NCBI RefSeq assembly: GCF_001854865.1
Contig: NZ_MDDW01000028.1
Coordinates: 284,863 to 294,036 of the forward strand
Length of the DNA: 9,174 bases
Direction of reading: 5' to 3'
Source of the DNA: Rhizobium sp. LCM 4573
GTDB lineage: Bacteria > Pseudomonadota > Alphaproteobacteria > Rhizobiales > Rhizobiaceae
Below, in pieces: positions 1 to 9,174 of the stretch. The translations under genes were made by a program, and so were the position numbers. Under the pieces are notes generated by a model, which was not told the DNA's origin, made no database searches, and saw only the letters and a program-made list of their open reading frames with translations. Positions within the stretch are counted from its first letter, which is position 1. Every line of letters begins with the position of its first letter.

Positions 1-73
1 CGCGCTGTTTTTCTTTGCCGCGGACCAGCTTATAGGCTGGCTGATCAGGCTCGTTCTGAACGTCGGCAACTGA
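1..73 (+). CDS. secE: Preprotein translocase subunit SecE, C-terminal end (partial)
   Basis: The first 73 bases are open in the frame starting at base 2. They encode 23 residues ending LIRLVLNVGN before a TGA at 71-73. The stretch is hydrophobic (ALFFFAADQLIGWLI), as expected for the end of the single conserved membrane segment of bacterial SecE, followed by a short polar tail. SecE is an essential inner-membrane component that clamps SecY in the SecYEG export channel. The 5' part lies outside the window, so length and start cannot be judged. The identification rests mainly on position: secE directly precedes nusG in most bacteria, and here the nusG start codon follows after only 16 bases. 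Confidence 0.85.
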   Translation, partial: ALFFFAADQLIGWLIRLVLNVGN

Positions 74-79
74 TTTTGT

Positions 80-83
80 GGAG
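80..83 (+). promoter_or_regulatory. Ribosome binding site deciding the nusG start
   Basis: A GGAG sequence ends six bases before ATG 90, which is good Shine-Dalgarno spacing. The alternative in-frame starts GTG 78 and ATG 84 overlap or abut this motif and would leave no spacing. This selects ATG 90. Confidence 0.7.
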
Positions 84-89
84 ATGAAC

Positions 90-620
90 ATGGCGGCGCG
101 TTGGTACATCGTCCACGCATATTCGAATTTTGAGAAGAAGGTCGCCGAGTCGATCGAGGAGAAGGCTCGTCAGAAAGGACTGGATCATCTCTTCGAAAAG
201 ATCCTGGTGCCGACCGAGAAGGTTGTTGAAGTGCGTCGCGGCCGCAAGGTCGACAGCGAGCGCAAGTTCTTTCCGGGCTATGTTCTTGTCCGCGCGAACC
301 TGACCGACGAGGCTTATCACCTGATCAAGAACACGCCGAAGGTTACGGGCTTCCTCGGCTCCGACAACAAGCCGGTTCCGATTCCGGATTTCGAAGCTGA
401 GCGCATCCTTGGCCAGGTCCAAGAGGGTGTGGAGCGGCCGAAGTCTTCCGTTTCCTTCGAGATCGGCGAGCAGGTTCGTGTTTCCGATGGTCCGTTCGCG
501 TCGTTCAATGGCGTTGTGCAGGATGTCGATGAAGAGCGGTCCCGCCTCAAGGTCGAGGTTTCGATCTTCGGTCGCGCGACGCCGGTCGAACTTGAATACG
601 GTCAGGTCGAGAAGGTCTGA
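90..620 (+). CDS. nusG: Transcription termination/antitermination factor NusG
   Basis: This encodes 176 residues, the usual length for alphaproteobacterial NusG. NusG is a cytoplasmic elongation factor. Its N-terminal domain sits on the RNA polymerase clamp and suppresses pausing, and its C-terminal KOW domain contacts Rho or ribosomal protein S10. The N-terminal NGN domain is recognisable from RWYIVHAYSNFEKKV (residues 4-18) and the RKFFPGYVLV signature (58-67), whose aromatic residues lie in the polymerase-binding pocket in known structures. The KOW domain spans about 122-176, with GEQVRVSDGPFASFNGVV at 126-143. The start is ATG 90, with a well-spaced GGAG. Two further in-frame starts upstream (78, 84) would add only two to four residues and have no usable ribosome binding site. 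The gene lies 16 bases after secE and is probably cotranscribed with it. A 178-base structured spacer separates it from rplK. Confidence 0.97.
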   Translation: MAARWYIVHAYSNFEKKVAESIEEKARQKGLDHLFEKILVPTEKVVEVRRGRKVDSERKFFPGYVLVRANLTDEAYHLIKNTPKVTGFLGSDNKPVPIPDFEAERILGQVQEGVERPKSSVSFEIGEQVRVSDGPFASFNGVVQDVDEERSRLKVEVSIFGRATPVELEYGQVEKV

Positions 621-630
621 TTTCGAAATT

Positions 631-676
631 CGCGATCGGTCGTTGCTGACGGATCGCGGGACGCGGCGTTTGCCGC
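631..676 (+). promoter_or_regulatory. Two consecutive hairpins after nusG
   Basis: CGCGATC (631-637) is perfectly complementary to GATCGCG (652-658). An inner GTC/GAC pairing leaves a six-base loop and one G-G mismatch. A second perfect stem, GCGGC (663-667) with GCCGC (672-676), closes a GTTT loop. No T tract follows either hairpin, so they are not classical intrinsic terminators. Position suggests protection of the secE-nusG 3' end, a partial pause or termination point, or an RNA processing site. I see no convincing promoter for rplK in this spacer, although enteric bacteria have one at this place. Confidence 0.45.
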
Positions 677-680
677 AATC

Positions 681-728
681 GCGTGGGAGGGGTGGCGCCT
701 GAAGCCGGGCTCCATGTCCGAACCACGC
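681..728 (+). promoter_or_regulatory. Probable L1-binding operator in the rplK leader
   Basis: GCGTGG (681-686) pairs perfectly with CCACGC (723-728). The 5' arm runs on as GTGGGAGG (683-690). From memory, the L1-binding helix of 23S rRNA carries the same string, with a matching CCAC on the opposite strand. In bacteria L1 represses its own rplK-rplA mRNA by binding a mimic of this rRNA site. The element lies about 70 bases upstream of rplK, in the right transcript. The inner part (687-722) is probably an internal loop plus a small GGC/GCC hairpin, but I could not resolve it. The function is inferred from sequence resemblance and location. Confidence 0.6.
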
Positions 729-738
729 AACCGCAGCC

Positions 739-778
739 GCCGGAGCGATCCGGCATATCGGGGCCGGCAAGCCGGTCC
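739..778 (+). promoter_or_regulatory. Two small hairpins close upstream of rplK
   Basis: GCCGG (739-743) pairs with CCGGC (750-754) around a six-base loop. GGGCCGG (761-767) pairs with CCGGTCC (772-778), using one G-T wobble, around a CAAG loop. The second hairpin ends 20 bases before the rplK ATG, just ahead of the purine-rich ribosome binding region at 785-797. They may form part of the rplKA leader fold together with the L1 operator. Function is not established. Confidence 0.35.
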
Positions 779-798
779 GTAATGAAAGGCAGAGAGAA

Positions 799-1230
799 AT
801 GGCTAAGAAGGTAGCAGGCCAGCTCAAGCTGCAGGTCAAGGCAGGATCGGCAAACCCGTCCCCGCCGATTGGCCCCGCACTTGGTCAGCGTGGCATCAAC
901 ATCATGGAATTCTGCAAGGCGTTCAATGCCGCCACGCAGGAAATGGAAAAGGGTATGCCGATTCCGGTCGTCATCACCTACTACCAGGACAAGTCCTTCA
1001 CCTTCGTGATGAAGCAGCCGCCGGTGACCTACTGGCTGAAGAAGGAAGCGAAGATCCAGTCCGGTTCGAAGACGCCTGGCAAGGGCGGCAAGGCCGGCAC
1101 GATCACCAAGGCTCAGGTTCGCACGATCGCTGAAGCCAAGATGAAGGATCTCAACGCGGCCGACGTCGAGGGCGCAATGGCGATGGTCGAGGGTTCTGCC
1201 CGCTCCATGGGCCTGGAAGTGGTGGCTTGA
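799..1230 (+). CDS. rplK: 50S ribosomal protein L11
   Basis: This encodes 143 residues, a typical full length for L11. L11 binds 23S rRNA at the GTPase-associated centre. It contributes to factor-dependent GTP hydrolysis and to the stringent response through RelA-type enzymes where present. The N-terminal domain (about 1-70) carries the proline-rich segment [13 protein letters not shown] (20-32), which binds thiopeptides such as thiostrepton together with rRNA. The C-terminal rRNA-binding domain (about 75-143) ends with the family signature [13 protein letters not shown]. Upstream of the ATG lies only a loose purine-rich AAAGG/GAGAG stretch (785-797), not a perfect Shine-Dalgarno. That would suit a gene under L1 translational control. 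The gene is followed after two bases by rplA. Confidence 0.98.
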   Translation: MAKKVAGQLKLQVKAGSANPSPPIGPALGQRGINIMEFCKAFNAATQEMEKGMPIPVVITYYQDKSFTFVMKQPPVTYWLKKEAKIQSGSKTPGKGGKAGTITKAQVRTIAEAKMKDLNAADVEGAMAMVEGSARSMGLEVVA

Positions 1231-1232
1231 TC

Positions 1233-1928
1233 ATGGCAAAGCTTGCAAAGCGTATTCAGAAGATCCGCGAAGGCGTTGATCCGACCAAGCTGGTCGCTCT
1301 TTCCGACGCCATCTCGATGGTCAAGGAACGGGCTACCGCGAAGTTCGACGAAACCGTCGAAATTGCAATGAACCTCGGCGTTGACCCGCGTCATGCGGAC
1401 CAGATGGTCCGCGGCGTCGTCAACCTGCCGAACGGCACTGGCCGTGACGTTCGCGTCGCCGTGTTCGCCCGTGGCGCCAAGGCCGATGAAGCCAAGGCCG
1501 CCGGTGCGGACGTCGTTGGCGCCGAAGACCTCGTCGAGGTCGTCCAGGGCGGCAAGATCGATTTCGATCGCTGCATCGCGACCCCGGACATGATGCCGCT
1601 CGTCGGCCGTCTCGGTAAGGTTCTTGGCCCCCGCGGCATGATGCCGAACCCGAAGGTTGGCACGGTCACCATGGACGTTGCCGGAGCTGTCAAGGCTTCC
1701 AAGGGCGGCGCCGTCGAGTTCCGCGTCGAGAAGGCTGGTATCGTCCATGCCGGTATCGGCAAGGCTTCCTTCGAAGCCAAGGCTCTCGAAGAGAACATCA
1801 AGGCCTTTGCCGACGCCGTCGTCAAGGCAAAGCCGGCTGGCGCCAAGGGTAACTACGTCAAGCGCGTGGCTATCTCCTCGACCATGGGTCCGGGCGTCAA
1901 GATCGATCCGTCGACCGTAACGGTCTGA
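1233..1928 (+). CDS. rplA: 50S ribosomal protein L1
   Basis: This encodes 231 residues, a standard length for L1. L1 forms the mobile L1 stalk that guides deacylated tRNA out of the E site, and it is also the repressor of its own operon. Domain I is made of the two ends (about 1-67 and 160-231). Domain II lies between them and contains the conserved block [20 protein letters not shown] (121-140). The chosen ATG at 1233 matches the usual family start MAKLAKR. A TTG at 1227 is also in frame but overlaps the rplK stop and would add an atypical MI. Only two bases separate the rplK TGA from this ATG, and the GGTGG upstream (1221-1225) lies inside rplK, so translational coupling is likely. One L1 operator in the rplK leader could then control both genes. 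Confidence 0.98.
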   Translation: MAKLAKRIQKIREGVDPTKLVALSDAISMVKERATAKFDETVEIAMNLGVDPRHADQMVRGVVNLPNGTGRDVRVAVFARGAKADEAKAAGADVVGAEDLVEVVQGGKIDFDRCIATPDMMPLVGRLGKVLGPRGMMPNPKVGTVTMDVAGAVKASKGGAVEFRVEKAGIVHAGIGKASFEAKALEENIKAFADAVVKAKPAGAKGNYVKRVAISSTMGPGVKIDPSTVTV

Positions 1929-1937
1929 TTTGAAGTT

Positions 1938-2008
1938 TCCGGAGCCTCGTGCTCCGGATGAAAGATTCCCGGCCTTTCGGGGCCGGGGATTTCCGGAGAA
2001 ATCCGGAA
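1938..2008 (+). terminator. Three tandem hairpins downstream of rplA (possible terminator or 3'-end stabiliser)
   Basis: Hairpin 1: TCCGGAGC (1938-1945) with GCTCCGGA (1951-1958), loop CTCGT. Hairpin 2: CCCGGCC (1968-1974) with GGCCGGG (1981-1987), extended outward by A-T, T-A and T-G pairs to about ten base pairs and followed by a very short T stretch (1990-1992). Hairpin 3: TTCCGGA (1991-1997) with TCCGGAA (2002-2008) around a GAAA tetraloop of the stable GNRA type. Hairpins 2 and 3 share bases 1991-1992 if the G-T extension of hairpin 2 forms. The T tract is weak, so termination is only one possibility. A partial terminator or a block to 3' exonucleases would also fit a position ten bases after the stop codon. 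Confidence 0.5.
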
Positions 2009-2063
2009 TTCCTGTCCGAGATTGCAGGTGGTTTCGACCTTAATCACTTGAGCCTGCATGAGA

Positions 2064-2081
2064 CGGGTAAGACCCGATTTT
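2064..2081 (+). terminator. Small terminator-like hairpin in the rplJ leader
   Basis: CGGGT (2064-2068) pairs with ACCCG (2072-2076) around an AAG loop and is followed by ATTTT. The stem is only five base pairs and the T run is four bases, so at best it is weak. It could be an attenuator, or chance in GC-rich DNA. Confidence 0.25.
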
Positions 2082-2114
2082 CGTTAGGCGCATTCGCGCT
2101 TTTGGAGTTCGGTT

Positions 2115-2263
2115 CGAGCCTTGTGTGCCTTGTGCCTGAAGCCGTTGAGGCGACAGTGCGAGGGGACAGGATCCTCAAGCGCCGCTTGGGATCTTACCAA
2201 TGGATCCCTTGAGGCAAAGGCAAACCGATGGGGCCTGCAGGATTGCGGTCCCGTCAACTGGAG
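2115..2263 (+). promoter_or_regulatory. Probable L10(L12) autoregulatory leader of rplJ
   Basis: In many bacteria the L10-L12 complex binds the rplJ leader RNA and represses translation. This region has that position and is rich in competing pairings. Hairpin A: GATCC (2170-2174) with GGATC (2189-2193) and CAAGC (2176-2180) with GCTTG (2184-2188), giving ten base pairs with one bulged base. Alternative B: CCTCAAG (2173-2179) with CTTGAGG (2208-2214), enclosing GGGAT (2188-2192) with ATCCC (2204-2208, the last base shared). A and B cannot form together. GCCTTGTGCC (2127-2136) can also pair with GGCAAAGGC (2213-2221) with a small internal loop, which would enclose the region. A further hairpin, GGGGCC/GGTCCC plus GC/GC (2230-2252), ends eight bases before the GGAG at 2260. 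Pairings were read by eye, and the L10 role is inferred from position. Confidence 0.55.
2260..2263 (+). promoter_or_regulatory. Ribosome binding site for the rplJ GTG start
   Basis: GGAG ends seven bases before GTG 2271, which is good spacing. This supports the GTG over longer in-frame upstream starts, which would translate the leader structures. Confidence 0.75.
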
Positions 2264-2270
2264 ACAGACA

Positions 2271-2789
2271 GTGGAAAGAGCGGAAAAACGCGAATTCGTC
2301 ACGGAGCTGAACGAAGTCTTCAAGGCTTCCGGTTCGGTTGTCGTGGCCCACTATGCTGGTGTCACAGTTGCGCAGATGAACGACTTCCGTTCGAAGATGC
2401 GCGCTGCTGGCGGCACCGTCAAAGTCGCGAAGAACCGCCTGGCCAAGATCGCTCTTCAGGGCACGGAAGCGGAAGGAATGTCGGACCTGTTCAAGGGTCA
2501 GACGCTCATTGCTTACAGCAATGATCCGGTCACCGCTCCCAAGGTCGTAGTGGATTTCGCCAAGACGAACGACAAGCTCGTCGTCATCGGGGGCTCCATG
2601 GGCACGACCACGCTTAACGCGGAAGGCGTCAAGTCGCTTGCGACCCTGCCTTCGCTGGACGAACTGCGTGCAAAGCTGCTGGGTATGATTCAGACCCCGG
2701 CAACCCGCATCGCAGGCGTCGTTCAGGCTCCGGCAAGCCAGCTTGCTCGCGTATTTGCGGCCTATGCAAAGAAGGACGAAGCCGCTTGA
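2271..2789 (+). CDS. rplJ: 50S ribosomal protein L10
   Basis: This encodes 172 residues, close to the family's usual 165-175. L10 anchors the L7/L12 stalk: its N-terminal domain (about 1-130) binds 23S rRNA next to L11, and its C-terminal helix (about 128-172) holds L12 dimers. The start is GTG 2271, giving [10 protein letters not shown], the expected alphaproteobacterial N terminus, with GGAG seven bases upstream. The frame is open back to 2121, but the added 50 residues ([11 protein letters not shown]...) look nothing like L10 and fall in the structured leader. The basic segment KVAKNRLAK (51-59) is typical of the rRNA-binding face. Expression is probably controlled by the L10-L12 complex acting on the leader. 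The stop codon lies inside a small hairpin followed by TTTTT, and rplL begins 58 bases later. Confidence 0.97.
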   Translation: MERAEKREFVTELNEVFKASGSVVVAHYAGVTVAQMNDFRSKMRAAGGTVKVAKNRLAKIALQGTEAEGMSDLFKGQTLIAYSNDPVTAPKVVVDFAKTNDKLVVIGGSMGTTTLNAEGVKSLATLPSLDELRAKLLGMIQTPATRIAGVVQAPASQLARVFAAYAKKDEAA

Positions 2790-2799
2790 GGCGGTTTTT
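2779..2799 (+). terminator. Terminator-like hairpin overlapping the rplJ stop codon
   Basis: CCGC (2782-2785) pairs with GCGG (2791-2794) around TTGAG, and the stem can extend by one G-T and two A-T pairs into the TTTTT at 2795-2799. It has the shape of a weak intrinsic terminator and contains the rplJ TGA (2787-2789). Translating ribosomes would normally prevent it from forming. It could act as a small attenuator or polarity point between rplJ and rplL, or be fortuitous. Confidence 0.35.
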
Positions 2800-2818
2800 C
2801 GCTGTTCATAACCAACCA

Positions 2819-2831
2819 GTTCGAACCGAAC
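2819..2831 (+). repeat. Small inverted repeat before rplL
   Basis: GTTCG (2819-2823) and CGAAC (2827-2831) form a five-base-pair inverted repeat with a three-base spacer, immediately before the AAAGGA ribosome binding site (2833-2838) of rplL. It could be a leader hairpin near the translation start. It is short enough to be chance. Confidence 0.25.
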
Positions 2832-2847
2832 AAAAGGAACTAGTAAA

Positions 2848-3231
<384 letters not shown>

Positions 3232-3241
3232 TATCGGAATG

Positions 3242-3272
3242 CGATGGGGGAGGGAGCGTCTCTCCCCCATCG
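3242..3272 (+). terminator. Strong hairpin after rplL (probable attenuator before rpoB)
   Basis: CGATGGGGGAG (3242-3252) is perfectly complementary to CTCCCCCATCG (3262-3272). Three more inner pairs, one of them G-T, leave a GCG loop, for about 14 base pairs in all. It begins ten bases after the rplL stop. The bases after it read ATTTCCTC, with only three Ts in a row. In Escherichia coli a partial terminator between rplL and rpoB lowers polymerase gene expression relative to ribosomal proteins. The position fits the same role, but the weak T tract leaves efficiency uncertain. Confidence 0.6.
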
Positions 3273-3275
3273 ATT

Positions 3276-3339
3276 TCCTCTGAACCGGTTACCCAAAAGC
3301 CGTCCAAAACGGCTTTTGGGTAATGGGTTCTCAAGAGGA
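3276..3339 (+). promoter_or_regulatory. Long interrupted stem-loop, candidate RNase III processing site
   Basis: The core is a perfect 15-bp stem, TTACCCAAAAGCCGT (3289-3303) with ACGGCTTTTGGGTAA (3309-3323), loop CCAAA. Outside it, GAACC (3282-3286) pairs with GGTTC (3326-3330) across a small internal loop. CCTCT (3277-3281) then pairs with AGAGG (3334-3338), leaving a three-base bulge, and T3276 can pair with A3339. This gives about 26-27 pairs in total. A duplex of this length is what RNase III needs. In Escherichia coli the rplL-rpoB spacer is cut by RNase III, separating the ribosomal protein and polymerase messages. The core could also be one copy of a dispersed palindromic repeat, which a single window cannot show. 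Confidence 0.6.
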
Positions 3340-3341
3340 TG

Positions 3342-3356
3342 GTCCCGAACCGGGAC
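3342..3356 (+). promoter_or_regulatory. Small hairpin in the rpoB leader
   Basis: GTCCCG (3342-3347) pairs with CGGGAC (3351-3356) around an AAC loop. A further possible pairing downstream is GACGGG (3415-3420) with CCCGTC (3439-3444). They lie in the 140 bases between the long stem-loop and rpoB. No T tract or clear promoter accompanies them. Confidence 0.35.
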
Positions 3357-3470
3357 GCCAGGCAATCCGGCCGGCGGCTTCGGGAGGCGGGACGAGATTG
3401 AGATACTCATGTTCGACGGGATCGACTGGCCAGCGAACCCCGTCCGTTGCAGGCCCGGATGCAAGATTTG

Positions 3471-3476
3471 AAGGAG
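3471..3476 (+). promoter_or_regulatory. Ribosome binding site deciding the rpoB start
   Basis: AAGGAG, five bases before ATG 3482, is the best Shine-Dalgarno in this spacer. It rules out the in-frame ATG at 3323, which lies inside the long palindrome. Confidence 0.8.
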
Positions 3477-3481
3477 CGACG

Positions 3482-7618
<4,137 letters not shown>

Positions 7619-7629
7619 AATCAAGAAGA

Positions 7630-7654
7630 GGCGCGCGCCGAGCTGGCGCGCGCC
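7630..7654 (+). terminator. Very GC-rich hairpin after rpoB
   Basis: GGCGCGCGCC (7630-7639) recurs at 7645-7654. Because this ten-mer is its own reverse complement, the two copies form a perfect ten-base-pair stem with a GAGCT loop. It begins 12 bases after the rpoB stop. No T tract follows, so it is more likely a 3'-end protecting or pausing structure than an efficient terminator, as rpoC must be transcribed downstream. Confidence 0.5.
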
Positions 7655-7657
7655 GCT

Positions 7658-7709
7658 CCCGCCTCCGGTTTTCGCCGGCAGGCTGGGAACTTTCGCCGCA
7701 TTTCGCGGC
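7658..7709 (+). promoter_or_regulatory. Second and third hairpins of the rpoB-rpoC spacer
   Basis: GCCTCCGG (7661-7668) pairs with CCGG (7675-7678) and AGGC (7680-7683), leaving one bulged C and a TTTTCG loop. CCC (7658-7660) can add three pairs with GGG (7685-7687). GCCGC (7695-7699) then pairs with GCGGC (7705-7709) around ATTTC. Function is unknown. They may act in transcript stability or processing between the polymerase genes. Confidence 0.4.
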
Positions 7710-7724
7710 TATGACCGTATTTAA

Positions 7725-9174
<1,450 letters not shown>

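Larger units (their letters stand above)
1929..2270 (+). other. 342-base rplA-rplJ spacer
   Basis: This stretch has no credible gene. Its 5' part (1938-2008) holds three hairpins in tandem. A small terminator-like hairpin follows at 2064-2081. A direct repeat GCCTTGTG occurs at 2118-2125 and 2127-2134. The 3' part (about 2127-2263) is a structured leader for rplJ. An open frame at 1949-2212 lies wholly inside the spacer, but it runs through the palindromes and has no ribosome binding site. I could not identify a convincing promoter by eye, although a rplJ promoter would be expected somewhere here if the two halves are separate transcripts. Confidence 0.7.

Noticed and set aside
643..671. Possible sigma-70 promoter TTGCTG ... 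for rplK
   Set aside because: No acceptable -10 hexamer at 16-18 bases, and the -35 candidate sits in the loop and stem of a perfect hairpin.
1949..2212. An 87-codon + strand open frame inside the rplA-rplJ spacer
   Set aside because: It starts inside hairpin 1 with no ribosome binding site, crosses several palindromes and matches nothing recognisable. The RNA leader interpretation explains the region better.
2121..2270. N-terminal extension of rplJ by 50 residues
   Set aside because: The extension is unlike any L10 N terminus. GTG 2271 has a well-placed GGAG and gives the conserved [10 protein letters not shown] start.
3323..3481. N-terminal extension of rpoB by 53 residues
   Set aside because: The extra start lies within the long palindrome and has no ribosome binding site. 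ATG 3482 has AAGGAG and yields the typical [10 protein letters not shown] start.

Overview
The window holds the conserved secE-nusG-rplK-rplA-rplJ-rplL-rpoB-rpoC cluster, which encodes transcription and translation machinery. Every gene is on the + strand. The DNA is GC-rich, with strong G/C preference at third codon positions. The protein sequences, especially NusG, L12, the 1378-residue beta subunit and the start of beta', look alphaproteobacterial, most likely Rhizobiaceae (Rhizobium/Agrobacterium/Neorhizobium type). That placement rests on my recognition of the proteins, not on a database search.

Layout: the last 23 codons of secE (1-73); nusG (90-620); a 178-base spacer with hairpins and a probable L1 autoregulatory operator; rplK (799-1230) and rplA (1233-1928), two bases apart and probably translationally coupled; a 342-base spacer with three tandem hairpins after rplA and then a structured leader of the L10 type; rplJ (GTG start, 2271-2789); rplL (2848-3231); a 250-base spacer with a 14-bp hairpin and a much longer, nearly continuous stem resembling an RNase III processing site; rpoB (3482-7618); a 187-base spacer packed with five hairpins; and the first 456 codons of rpoC (7806 to the window end). 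The window stops a few residues before the expected catalytic NADFDGD motif of beta'.

The genes are linked in function. SecE is part of the protein export channel. NusG binds RNA polymerase and couples it to ribosomes or Rho. L11, L1, L10 and L12 build the L1 and L7/L12 stalks of the 50S subunit. RpoB and RpoC form the catalytic core of RNA polymerase. Such operons are normally balanced by ribosomal protein feedback (L1 on rplKA, L10-L12 on rplJL) and by attenuation or RNA cleavage between rplL and rpoB. The spacers here contain RNA structures placed where those controls would be expected.

I see no mobile element, CRISPR array, tRNA or rRNA gene, defence system or unknown protein-coding gene. 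All coding content is housekeeping. The observations worth a second look are RNA structures in the spacers, and none of them amounts to a clearly new biological system.
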